A stretch of DNA of 64,000 bases from Amycolatopsis sp. DSM 110486. Its GTDB lineage: Bacteria > Actinomycetota > Actinomycetes > Mycobacteriales > Pseudonocardiaceae. The stretch spans positions 6,813,001 to 6,877,000 of the forward strand of contig NZ_CP080519.1 in the NCBI RefSeq assembly GCF_019468465.1, read 5' to 3'. Positions 25,027 through 33,484 of the stretch are shown here, one piece after another. Position numbers and translations under genes: made by a program. Below the pieces are notes generated by a model that saw only the letters and a list, made by a program, of their open reading frames with translations, was not told where the DNA came from and made no database searches. How positions within the stretch are numbered: position 1 is the stretch's first letter; each line of letters begins with the position of its first letter.

Positions 25027-27996
25027 TCACTGGCAGGCTTCGCAGTCGGGGTCGTCGATGCGGCAGGCGGCGCCTTCGGTGGCGACGAAGTCGATGTCGT
25101 CGACCTTCGGCATTTCCTTAGGCTCGGCGGGCTTGGCGGCCGGGACCGCGGCGGGCACGGCCGCGGCGGGGCTCGCCGGGACAGCGGCCGAGGGCGACGG
25201 CGCCGGGGCCGGCGTCGCGGCCGGAGCAGCGGCGGCGGCGGGGGCGGCCGAGACCGCGTTCAGCTTGCCGTCGGTGCCGCGCAGGGTGCTCTTCTCCACG
25301 TGCGTCGCCGACTGCGCGCGCAGGTAGTACGTGGTCTTGAGGCCCTTGTGCCACGCGTAGCGGTACAGCTCGTCGAGCTTGCGCCCGCTCGGCGCCGCGA
25401 TGTAGAGGTTCAGCGACTGCGCCTGGTCGATCCACTTCTGCCGGACCGAGCCCGCGTCCACGATCCACTTCGACTCGATCTCGAACGCGGTGGCGTAGAG
25501 CGCCTTGAGGTCGTCCGGCACGCGGTCGATCTGGCCGAGGCTGCCGTCGAAGTACTTCAGGTCGCTGACCATGACCTCGTCCCACAGACCGCGGGCCTTG
25601 AGGCTCTTGACCAGGTGCGGGTTCACCACGGTGAAGTCGCCCGACATGTTCGACTTCACGTACAGGTTCTGGAACAGCGGCTCGATCGACTGGCCGACGC
25701 CGGAGATGTTGGAGATCGTCGCGGTCGGTGCGATCGCCATCACGTTGGAGTTGCGCATGCCGACGGTCTTCACGCGCTCGCGCAGCGGCGCCCAGTCCAA
25801 CGTCGTGGAGGTGTCGACGGCGAGGGCGTCGCCCTGGCGTGCGTCGATCAGCAGCTGCATCGAGTCGATCGGCAGGATGCCGCGGCTCCACAGCGAACCC
25901 TCGAACGTCTGGTACTGGCCGCGCTCCTCGGCGAGGTCGGTCGACGCGGAGATCGCGTAGTAGGACACGTGCTCCATGCTGAGGTCGGCGAACTTCACCG
26001 CCTCCTGCGAAGCGAACGGAACGCCGATCTCGAACAGCGCGTCCTGGTAGCCCATGATGCCCAGGCCCACCGGGCGGTGGCGCAGGTTGGAGCGGCGCGC
26101 CTCCGGGATCGTGTAGAAGTTGATGTCGATCACGTTGTCGAGCATGCGGACCGCGGTGCGCACGGTCTTCTCGAGGCGCTTGGTGTCGAGGCCCTCGGGC
26201 GTCACGTGCTTGAGCAGGTTCACCGAGCCGAGGTTGCAGACCGCGACCTCGTCGATGTTGGTGTTCAGCGTGATCTCGGTGCACAGGTTCGAGGAGTGCA
26301 CCACGCCGACGTGCTGCTGCGGCGAGCGCAGGTTGCACGGGTCCTTGAACGTGATCCACGGGTGGCCGGTCTCGAACAGCATCGTCAGCATGCGACGCCA
26401 CAGGTCGACGGCGCGCAGGCGGCGGAAGACCTTGATCTCGCCGCGGTCGGCGGCGGCCTCGTACTCGCGGTAGCGCTCGGCGAACGCGTTGCCGTAGAGG
26501 TCGTGCAGGTCCGGCGTCTCGTTGGGGGAGAACAGGGTCCACTGCGCGTCGGCCTCGACGCGGCGCAGGAACTCGTCCGGCACCCAGTTCGCCGTGTTCA
26601 TGTCGTGCGTGCGGCGGCGGTCGTCACCGGTGTTCTTGCGCAGGTCGAGGAACTCCTCGATGTCCACGTGCCACGTCTCGAGGTACGCGCACGCCGCGCC
26701 CTTGCGCTTGCCGCCCTGGTTCACGGCGACGGCGGTGTCGTTGGCGATCTTGAGGAACGGCACGACACCCTGCGACTGGCCGTTGGTGCCCTTGATGTGC
26801 GCGCCGAGGCCGCGCACCGGGGTCCAGTCGTTGCCGAGGCCGCCCGAGTACTTGGCGAGCAGCGCGTTGTTCTTGTACGCCTGGAAGATCGAGTCCAGGT
26901 CGTCGTCCACAGTGGTCAGGAAGCACGACGAGAGCTGCGCGCGCGTGGTACCCGAGTTGAACAGCGTCGGCGTCGAGGCCATGAAGTGGAAGGTGGAGAG
27001 CAGCTCGTAGAACTCGATCGCGCGGGCTTCGCGGTTGTCCTCGCGGATGGCCAGGCCCATGGCCACGCGCATGAAGAACGCCTGCGGCAGCTCGAAGCGC
27101 GTGCCGTTGTGGTGCTGGAAGTACCGGTCGTACAGCGTCTGCAGGCCCAGGAACCCGAAGTCCAGGTCACGCTCGGCGTGGATGGCCGCGGTGATCTTGT
27201 CGAGGTCGAACGTGAGCAGCTCGCCGTCGACGAGCTCCAGCTCGACCGCGCGGCGCAGGTAGGTGCGGAAGTACGCGGGGTACTCGGCGGTCATCTCGTC
27301 CTGGCTGGCCAGGCGAGCGCGGCCGGCGAGGTAGCTCAGGGCCTCTCCGCGCAGCTTGTCCAGCAGGAGCCGCGCACTCACGTACGAGTAGTTCGGCTCC
27401 TGCTCGACGAGCACGCGGGCGGCCATGATCTGCGCGAGCGCGAGCTCGTCGGCGCTGATGCCGTCGTAGAGGTTGCGCTTGGCCTCGGCCAGCACCGGCT
27501 CGGCGGACACGTCCTCGAGCCCGGCCACGGCCTCGCCCACCACGTGGGACACCCGGGCCCAGTCGAGCGGACGCAGCGAGCCGTCGGTGCCCTTGACGCT
27601 GATCGCGGCCTCGGCGGGCGCCGGCGTGGCAGCCTCGCGGGCCTTCGAGCGCTCGTCGCGGTAGAGCACGTACGCGCGGGCGACCTTGTGGTGCTCACCG
27701 CGCATCAGGGCGAGCTCGACGAGGTCCTGGATCTGCTCGATGTGCAGGGCGGGCTCGGGGCCGGCGTGGCGCAGCAGGGAAGCCTCGACCTGCTCGGTCA
27801 GCTCGGCGACGACGTGGTGCACGCGCGAGGAAGCGGCCGCGTCGCCGCCCTCCACGGCGAGGAAGGCCTTGGTGAGGGCCACGCTGATCTTGCCAGCGTC
27901 GAACGGCGACACACTGCCGTCGCGCCGGATCACGCGGACCGCGCTCGGAGCCGAGTCCGCCGACGAGGGCGGACGCTGACCGGTTTCCACTGACAT
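25027..27996 (-). CDS. nrdA: Ribonucleoside-diphosphate reductase alpha subunit
   Basis: 989 aa from ATG 27996 (GGAGAC upstream), long for the family because of two N-terminal ATP cones (about 20-115 and 147-240) and an Ala/Pro-rich linker near 905-950. Core motifs: NCTEITLNTN-like segment SNLCTEITLNTN, VCNLGSVNL, MASTPTLFNSGT and PTATISNISG. The C-terminal tail ends CRIDDPDCEACQ, providing the redox-active Cys pair that re-reduces the site. ATP cones allow dATP inhibition. It works with NrdB, which appears class Ic; chlamydial class Ic alpha subunits also carry several ATP cones. Confidence 0.95.
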   Translation of the reverse strand: MSVETGQRPPSSADSAPSAVRVIRRDGSVSPFDAGKISVALTKAFLAVEGGDAAASSRVHHVVAELTEQVEASLLRHAGPEPALHIEQIQDLVELALMRGEHHKVARAYVLYRDERSKAREAATPAPAEAAISVKGTDGSLRPLDWARVSHVVGEAVAGLEDVSAEPVLAEAKRNLYDGISADELALAQIMAARVLVEQEPNYSYVSARLLLDKLRGEALSYLAGRARLASQDEMTAEYPAYFRTYLRRAVELELVDGELLTFDLDKITAAIHAERDLDFGFLGLQTLYDRYFQHHNGTRFELPQAFFMRVAMGLAIREDNREARAIEFYELLSTFHFMASTPTLFNSGTTRAQLSSCFLTTVDDDLDSIFQAYKNNALLAKYSGGLGNDWTPVRGLGAHIKGTNGQSQGVVPFLKIANDTAVAVNQGGKRKGAACAYLETWHVDIEEFLDLRKNTGDDRRRTHDMNTANWVPDEFLRRVEADAQWTLFSPNETPDLHDLYGNAFAERYREYEAAADRGEIKVFRRLRAVDLWRRMLTMLFETGHPWITFKDPCNLRSPQQHVGVVHSSNLCTEITLNTNIDEVAVCNLGSVNLLKHVTPEGLDTKRLEKTVRTAVRMLDNVIDINFYTIPEARRSNLRHRPVGLGIMGYQDALFEIGVPFASQEAVKFADLSMEHVSYYAISASTDLAEERGQYQTFEGSLWSRGILPIDSMQLLIDARQGDALAVDTSTTLDWAPLRERVKTVGMRNSNVMAIAPTATISNISGVGQSIEPLFQNLYVKSNMSGDFTVVNPHLVKSLKARGLWDEVMVSDLKYFDGSLGQIDRVPDDLKALYATAFEIESKWIVDAGSVRQKWIDQAQSLNLYIAAPSGRKLDELYRYAWHKGLKTTYYLRAQSATHVEKSTLRGTDGKLNAVSAAPAAAAAPAATPAPAPSPSAAVPASPAAAVPAAVPAAKPAEPKEMPKVDDIDFVATEGAACRIDDPDCEACQ

Positions 27997-28036
27997 GCGG
28001 GTCTCCAACGAAGTCGAAAATGGGCGCGCTTCATCG

Positions 28037-28062
28037 GCGCACGGCCTCACAAGGCCGTGCGC
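28037..28062 (-). promoter_or_regulatory. Stem-loop in the nrdA leader
   Basis: An 11-bp perfect stem (GCGCACGGCCT and complement) with a CACA loop ends about 40 bases upstream of the nrdA ATG. CCCATTTTCG follows on the minus strand. It may be an attenuator or 5' stabiliser. Confidence 0.5.
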
Positions 28063-28136
28063 TGCTGTTTCTCAAATCGGCCCGGCTGCCCTTCCTGAGC
28101 GGTCTCCCCGTCGCTGGGGGCTGCCGGTCCACAGAG

Positions 28137-28149
28137 ACTACATCTAGGG
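28137..28149. promoter_or_regulatory. Possible NrdR box upstream of nrdA
   Basis: ACTACATCTAGGG about 140 bases before nrdA resembles actinobacterial NrdR boxes (ACWACATCTWG type). A clear second box at one-turn spacing was not found, so the call is tentative. Confidence 0.35.
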
Positions 28150-28240
28150 GTTCGGGCTTGCACGTGCCCCAAGGGGTGGCGTGTCGCGGGCTCACCCTCG
28201 CGGGTTAGTCGATCACTCAGAGCGGCTGGTCGGGGGCGGT

Positions 28241-28840
28241 TCAGCCGCCGAAGACGAGGGTGAAGTCGCGCAGGCTCGCGCTCACGATCGGGCGACGTCC
28301 GGCCAGGAAGCCGAGCGGTCCGGCGGGGTTCACGGACCAGTCGGCAGCAGCCGCGTGCGGCTTCGCACGCGAGGTGACGGGGCTGCGCTTGAGCCGCCCG
28401 CCGAGCGTCTGCGCGATCTCGAACCGCGCGGGCAGCGCGGCCGGCAGCCCGGCGCGGCGGGAGAACGCGGCGGTGGCGATCCAGTCGTCGCCGGTGGCCG
28501 CGGTGAACTCGCGGTCGCCGCTGAACTCGAGCGTCGCGAGGTCCTTCGGGATGCCCCACAGCTCGCGTCCGCCCGCGAGCGAGACCTCACTGTCGACCCA
28601 GATGTCGGTGATCGACGCGGTGAGGCCGCCGCGCACGGCGACGGCGGCGAGCAGCTCGTGGTAGCTCAGCTGCCCCGGCGCGCGGTAGCCGACCCACGCG
28701 GTGAACACCGCGGCGTGGCCGCCGGTGGTGACGGGTTCGACGCCTTCGGGCAGTTCCGGTAGTTTGCCGGCCGGGAGCAGCCACGCGGACAGCTGTGCCT
28801 GGCCCGCGAGGTGCCACGGTTCGGGCGGGTAGGCGGTCAT
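28241..28840 (-). CDS. Acetoacetate decarboxylase family protein
   Basis: 199 aa from ATG 28840, which overlaps the upstream crotonase stop (ATGA), so the two are translationally coupled. It shows the ADC-fold pattern: VGYRAPGQLSYHELL, SITDIWVDSEVSLAGGRELWGIPKDLATLEF. True Adc uses a Schiff-base Lys; the Lys of WGIPK is a candidate but not established. Members act as decarboxylases, dehydratases or aldolase-like enzymes. The context suggests a beta-oxidation-type pathway. Confidence 0.75.
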   Translation of the reverse strand: MTAYPPEPWHLAGQAQLSAWLLPAGKLPELPEGVEPVTTGGHAAVFTAWVGYRAPGQLSYHELLAAVAVRGGLTASITDIWVDSEVSLAGGRELWGIPKDLATLEFSGDREFTAATGDDWIATAAFSRRAGLPAALPARFEIAQTLGGRLKRSPVTSRAKPHAAAADWSVNPAGPLGFLAGRRPIVSASLRDFTLVFGG

Positions 28841-29676
28841 TCCTCGATCCAGGGCAGGTAGTCCGGCTGGTCGTGGTCGACGCGGAGCTTGAACTCCGGT
28901 GGGCGTTTCTGCAGGAACGACAACACGCCTTCGACCGCGTCCGGATTGGTCGGCAGCCCGCCGATCAGCTTCGAGTCCAGCTCGTGCACCTCGAACGGCG
29001 ACGGGGCCGACGCCATCCGGTACAGCAGCTGGCGCGTGACGGCGACCGACACGGGAGCGGTGTTGGCCACGAGGTCGCGCGCGAGCTCGTAAGCCTTGTC
29101 CAGCACGGCTTCCGGCGGGTGGACGCTGTGCACCAGCCCCTTCCGCAACGCCTCTTCGGCGCCGAAGACGCGTCCGCTCACCATCCAGTCCACGGCCGTG
29201 CCCATGCCGACGAGCCGGGGGAGGAACCACGCGGACCCGCCTTCGGGGTAGATCCCGCGGCGGGTGAACACGAAGCCGAACTTCGAGTCGTCGGCGGCCA
29301 GCCGGTAGTCGCACGACAGCGTGATCGTGATGCCGCCGCCCACCGCCGCGCCGCGCAACGCGGCGATCACGGGCTTGTTCATCGTGAAGATCCGCTTGGA
29401 GCAGCGGCCCGCCGGCTCCTGCCAGCCGTCGGGCGGACCCTCGCCGAGCTCGAAGTCGAACCCGCCGGACGACAGGTCGGCCCCCACGGAGAAGTCCTTG
29501 CCGGTGCTGGTGAGCACGACCACGCGCACGTCCTCGTCGCGGTCCGCGCGGTCCATGGCGTCACCCAGCTCGTCGGCCATCCGCACGGTGTAGCCGTTGC
29601 GCGCCTGGGGCCGGTTCAGCTTGACCGTCGCGATCCGCTCGGCGACCTCGTAGGTGATGTCCGCGTAGGTGCTCAT
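28837..29676 (-). CDS. Enoyl-CoA hydratase/isomerase family protein
   Basis: 279 aa crotonase. LNRPQARNGYTVRMADELGDAMDRA at the start, FSVGADLSSGG for the first oxyanion strand, NKPVIAALRGAAVGGGITITLSCDYRLA for the second, and a Glu in YPEGGSAWFLPRLVG that may be catalytic. Likely hydrates an enoyl-CoA; length and a loop around GFDFELGEGPPDGWQ suggest a specialised substrate. It heads a two-gene unit with the ADC-family gene and is divergent from the TIGR03084-AtuA operon. Confidence 0.86.
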   Translation of the reverse strand: MSTYADITYEVAERIATVKLNRPQARNGYTVRMADELGDAMDRADRDEDVRVVVLTSTGKDFSVGADLSSGGFDFELGEGPPDGWQEPAGRCSKRIFTMNKPVIAALRGAAVGGGITITLSCDYRLAADDSKFGFVFTRRGIYPEGGSAWFLPRLVGMGTAVDWMVSGRVFGAEEALRKGLVHSVHPPEAVLDKAYELARDLVANTAPVSVAVTRQLLYRMASAPSPFEVHELDSKLIGGLPTNPDAVEGVLSFLQKRPPEFKLRVDHDQPDYLPWIEE

Positions 29677-29753
29677 GGCTGGAACGGTAGGACAACGAGG
29701 GTTCTACTGGCAACGTGTCAATAGTGGCTCCGCGCTCGATCAGGGGAGAAAAC

Positions 29754-29771
29754 AATCAGGCGCGCTTGATT
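29754..29771. promoter_or_regulatory. Inverted repeat AATCA-N8-TGATT in the divergent promoter region
   Basis: A 5-bp inverted repeat lies midway between the crotonase and TIGR03084 starts. Candidate operator for the TetR protein encoded at the far end of the operon; inference only. Confidence 0.35.
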
Positions 29772-29841
29772 TTTCCTCGGTCGGGGTGCGAGGGTGGGCC
29801 TGAGCGCGTAGTGCTTACAAGAGGACGCATGGAGGCGCAGG

Positions 29842-30633
29842 ATGGCTGATCTCGGCGTGATCCTCGGGGATCTGGCTGCCGAATCACAGGCGATCGACGA
29901 CGTGGTGGCCGGGCTGCCGCCCGAGGGGTGGGCCAGGCCGACGCCGGCGGAGGGGTGGACGGTCGCGCATCAGATCGCGCACCTGGCCTGGACGGACTCG
30001 AAGGCGCTGATCGCCGCGGCCCGGCCCGAGGAGTGGCAGACCGAGGTCGAGCACCTGCTGAGCGTGGGGGAGAGCTACGTCGACCTCGCCGCTGAGGAAG
30101 CCGCCGCGACGCCGCCGCAGGAGCTGCTCGCACAGTGGCGCGCCGGGCGGGCGGCGCTGTCCGAAGCGCTCGCCGCCGTGCCCGCCGGGCAGAAGCTGCC
30201 CTGGTACGGGCCGCCGATGAGCGCCGCGTCCATGGCCACCGCGCGGATGATGGAGACGTGGGCCCACGGCCAGGACGTGTTCGACGCGCTGGGGCTGGCC
30301 CGTGAGCCGACCGGCCGGTTGTGGCACATCGCCCGCTTCGGCACGCGCACGCGGGACTTCGCCTTCAAGCTCAACTCTCTGGCGCCGCCGCCCGTGGAGT
30401 TCCGCGTGGAGCTGGCCTCGCCGGACGGCACGACGTGGGCGTTCGGGCCCGAGGACGCCGAGCAGCGGCTCACCGGCAGCGCCGTGGACTTCTGCCTGGT
30501 CATCACGCAGCGGCGCCACCCCGCGGACACGGACCTGGTCGCGACCGGCGCCGACGTCGAAGAATGGCTCACCATCGCGCAGGCGTTCGCCGGTCCTCCC
30601 GGTGGCGGCCGGAAGCCGGGGCAGTTCGCATGA
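29842..30633 (+). CDS. TIGR03084 family protein (DinB/maleylpyruvate isomerase-like fold)
   Basis: 263 aa, GGAGG RBS 6 bases before ATG. The N-terminal half is a four-helix DinB-like bundle: EGWTVAHQIAHLAWTD (His), MMETWAHGQDVFDAL (Glu, His) provide a likely metal site. The C-terminal half resembles the wHTH-3/MDMPI C-terminal domain. TIGR03084 proteins have no proven reaction; metal- and thiol-dependent isomerase activity is the family expectation. It is first in the operon, overlapping the AtuA-like gene by ATGA. Confidence 0.85.
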   Translation: MADLGVILGDLAAESQAIDDVVAGLPPEGWARPTPAEGWTVAHQIAHLAWTDSKALIAAARPEEWQTEVEHLLSVGESYVDLAAEEAAATPPQELLAQWRAGRAALSEALAAVPAGQKLPWYGPPMSAASMATARMMETWAHGQDVFDALGLAREPTGRLWHIARFGTRTRDFAFKLNSLAPPPVEFRVELASPDGTTWAFGPEDAEQRLTGSAVDFCLVITQRRHPADTDLVATGADVEEWLTIAQAFAGPPGGGRKPGQFA

Positions 30634-32336
30634 GCCGCGTGAACAAGGCCCCGATCCGGATCGGGAACGCGTCGGGCTTTTACGGCGACCGGTTCTCCGC
30701 CGTGCGCGAGATGCTGACCGGCGGGCCGCTCGACGTGCTCACCGGCGACTACCTCGCCGAGCTGACCATGCTCATCCTCGGGCGCGACCGGATGAAGGAC
30801 CCCGAACGCGGCTACGCCAAGACCTTCCTGCGCCAGATGGAGGAGAACCTGGCGCTGGCCAAGGAAAAGGGCGTGAAGATCGTCGCCAACGCGGGTGGCC
30901 TCAACCCCGCGGGCCTGGCGACGGCGTTGCGTGAGCTGGCCGCGAAGCTCGCCCTCGATGTGCGGATCGCGCACGTCGAGGGCGACGACCTGATCGGGCG
31001 TGCCGACGAGCTGGGCTTCAAGGAACCGTTGACCGCCAACGCCTATCTCGGCGCGTGGGGCATCGTCGAGTGCCTGAACGCCGGCGCCGACGTGGTCGTG
31101 ACCGGCCGGGTCACCGACGCGTCGGTGATCGTCGGGCCCGCCGCCGCGCACTTCGGCTGGACGCGCGAGGACTACGACGCGCTGGCCGGCGCCGTCGCCG
31201 CGGGGCACGTGATCGAGTGCGGCGCGCAGGCGACCGGCGGCAACTACGCGTTCTTCCGCGAACAGCCGATCGGCGTGCCCGGGTTCCCGATCGCCGAGAT
31301 CCACGCCGACGGGTCCAGCGTCATTACGAAACACCCCGGCACCGGCGGGGTCGTGAACACGGGCACGGTCACCGCGCAGCTGCTGTACGAGATCACCGGC
31401 GCCCGCTATGCGAACCCCGACGTCACCACGCGCTTGGACACGCTGACGCTGGCCGAGGACGGCCCCGACCGCGTGCGCATCAGCGGCGTGACCGGCGAGG
31501 CCCCGCCGCCCACGCTCAAGGTCGCGCTGAACCGGCTCGGCGGGTTCCGCAACGAGACCACGTTCGTGCTCACCGGCCTCGACATCGAGGAGAAGGCCGC
31601 GCTCGTGCGCGAGCAGCTGGAGACGGCGCTCGAACGCAAGCCCCCCGCCGAGGTCCGCTGGACGCTCGCGCGCACGGACCACCGCGACGCCGACACCGAG
31701 GAACAGGCCAGCGCGCTGCTGCACGTCGCGGTGAAGGACGCGGACCCGAAGATCGCCGGCCGCGCGTTCAGCGGCGCCGCGGTGGAGCTGGCGCTCGCGA
31801 GTTATCCCGGCTTCCACGTGACCGCTCCGCCTTCGGACGCGTCGCCGTACGGCGTCTACTCGGCGGCCTTTGTGGACGCCGGCGAGGTACCGCACATCGC
31901 GGTGCTCACCGATGGTCGACGTGTCGACATAGCACCGTCCACCAAGACCCGAGCACTGACCGAAGTGGACGAACCGGCGCTGCCCGAGCCGTTGCCGGAC
32001 GGCCCGGCCCGCCGTGTCCCGCTCGGCCGGGTGATCGGCGCGCGCAGCGGTGACAAGGGCGGTAGTGCCAACCTCGGCGTCTGGGTGCGCTCGGAAGAAG
32101 CGTGGCGCTGGCTCGTGCACCGGCTCACCGTCGCCGAGTTCCGCCTGCTGCTGCCGGAGACGGCGCAGCTGCCCGTGACCCGGCACGTGCTGCCGAACCT
32201 GTGGGCGATGAACTTCGTGGTCGAGGACATCCTCGGTGAGGGCGTGGCCTCGCAGGCGCGGTTCGACCCGCAGGCCAAGGCGTTCGGCGAATGGCTGCGG
32301 GCGCGCGAGATCGACGTGCCGGAGGCGCTGCTGTGA
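30630..32336 (+). CDS. Acyclic terpene utilization AtuA-like protein (DUF1446)
   Basis: 568 aa from ATG 30630. The start IRIGNASGFYGDRFSAVREML and LTGDYLAELTMLIL, IVANAGGLNPAGLA, VTGRVTDASVIVGPAAAHFGW and ECGAQATGGNYAFF are typical of DUF1446/AtuA. The last 110 residues (VPLGRVIGARSGDKGGSANLGVW) form the AtuA C-terminal ferredoxin-fold domain, here fused. AtuA is required for citronellol/geraniol use in Pseudomonas, but its reaction is unknown. Carboxylase and dehydrogenase genes follow. Confidence 0.88.
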   Translation: MSRVNKAPIRIGNASGFYGDRFSAVREMLTGGPLDVLTGDYLAELTMLILGRDRMKDPERGYAKTFLRQMEENLALAKEKGVKIVANAGGLNPAGLATALRELAAKLALDVRIAHVEGDDLIGRADELGFKEPLTANAYLGAWGIVECLNAGADVVVTGRVTDASVIVGPAAAHFGWTREDYDALAGAVAAGHVIECGAQATGGNYAFFREQPIGVPGFPIAEIHADGSSVITKHPGTGGVVNTGTVTAQLLYEITGARYANPDVTTRLDTLTLAEDGPDRVRISGVTGEAPPPTLKVALNRLGGFRNETTFVLTGLDIEEKAALVREQLETALERKPPAEVRWTLARTDHRDADTEEQASALLHVAVKDADPKIAGRAFSGAAVELALASYPGFHVTAPPSDASPYGVYSAAFVDAGEVPHIAVLTDGRRVDIAPSTKTRALTEVDEPALPEPLPDGPARRVPLGRVIGARSGDKGGSANLGVWVRSEEAWRWLVHRLTVAEFRLLLPETAQLPVTRHVLPNLWAMNFVVEDILGEGVASQARFDPQAKAFGEWLRAREIDVPEALL

Positions 32337-33484
32337 TCGTGGACCCGTTCGCCACGCCGGAACGCAAGGAGCTGCGCGCGACCGTGCGGCGGTTCGTCGA
32401 GAAGGACGTGCTGCCGCACCTCGACGACTGGGAACGCGCGGGCGAGCTGCCGCGCGAGCTGCACCGCAAGGCCGGGGACCTCGGGCTGCTCGGCGTCGCG
32501 TTCCCCGAGGCCGTGGGCGGCGGCGACGGCAACTACCTCGACGCACTCGTGGTCGCCGAGGAGATGCACTACGCGGGCGGCTCAGGCGGCCTGTTCGCGT
32601 CGCTGTTCACGTGCGGCATCGCCGTGCCGCACATCGCCGCGGCCGGGGACCCGGTGCAGGTCGAACGCTGGGTGCGGCCGACACTGGAAGGGACGAAGAT
32701 CGGCTCGCTCGCCGTCACCGAGCCCGACGGCGGGTCCGATGTCGCCGGCATCCGCACCACCGCCGTGCGCGAAGGTGACGAGTACGTGGTCAACGGCGCC
32801 AAGACGTTCATCACCTCCGGCTGCCGCGCCGACTTCGTGACCACGGTCGTCCGCACGGGCGGGGAGGGCGCGCACGGCATCTCCCTGCTGGTGGTCGAAC
32901 GTGGCACGCCCGGGTTCACGGTGTCGCGCAAGCTGGAGAAGATGGGCTGGGCCGCGTCCGACACCGCCGAACTGTCCTACGTGGACGTCCGAGTGCCGGT
33001 GGAGAACCTCGTGGGCGCCGAGAACAGCGGCTTCGCCCAGGTGGCCACCCAGTTCGTGACCGAGCGGCTTTCGCTTGCCGTGCAGGCCTACGCCCACGCG
33101 CAGCGCGCGCTCGACCTCACGCTCGACTGGTGCCGGCTACGCGAGACGTTCGGCCGGCCGCTCATCTCGCGCCAGGTCGTGCAGCACAAGCTCACCGAGA
33201 TGGCGCGCAAGACCGACGTCGCGCGCACCTATGCGCGCCAGACCGCTGTGCGCCACGTCTCCGGCGAAGAAGTGATCGCCGAGGCCTGTTTCGCCAAGAA
33301 CACCGCCGTCGAAGCCGCCGAATGGGTGGTGAACGAGGCCGTGCAGCTGCACGGCGGGCTCGGGTACATGCGCGAGTCCGAAGTGGAGCGGCACTACCGC
33401 GACGTCCGCATCCTCGGCATCGGCGGCGGTTCCACCGAGATCCTCACCGGCCTGGCCGCGAAGCGATTGGGATACACCGCATGA
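32333..33484 (+). CDS. Acyl-CoA dehydrogenase (first copy)
   Basis: 383 aa from GTG overlapping the previous stop (GTGA). FAD motifs: SLAVTEPDGGSDVAGIRTTA, FITSGCRADF, QLHGGLGYMRESEVERHYRDVRI near the C-terminus, and RETFGRPLISRQVVQHKL. A 2,3-dehydrogenation of a short or branched acyl-CoA (citronellyl- or isovaleryl-CoA type) would feed the carboxylase encoded next. Electron transfer flavoprotein would be the acceptor. Confidence 0.9.
   Translation: MIVDPFATPERKELRATVRRFVEKDVLPHLDDWERAGELPRELHRKAGDLGLLGVAFPEAVGGGDGNYLDALVVAEEMHYAGGSGGLFASLFTCGIAVPHIAAAGDPVQVERWVRPTLEGTKIGSLAVTEPDGGSDVAGIRTTAVREGDEYVVNGAKTFITSGCRADFVTTVVRTGGEGAHGISLLVVERGTPGFTVSRKLEKMGWAASDTAELSYVDVRVPVENLVGAENSGFAQVATQFVTERLSLAVQAYAHAQRALDLTLDWCRLRETFGRPLISRQVVQHKLTEMARKTDVARTYARQTAVRHVSGEEVIAEACFAKNTAVEAAEWVVNEAVQLHGGLGYMRESEVERHYRDVRILGIGGGSTEILTGLAAKRLGYTA

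Noticed and set aside
23815..27993. 1392-aa open frame antisense to nrdA and nrdB
   Set aside because: Low-complexity Val/Leu/Arg/Asp/His composition typical of an antisense shadow of high-GC genes; no domain seen.
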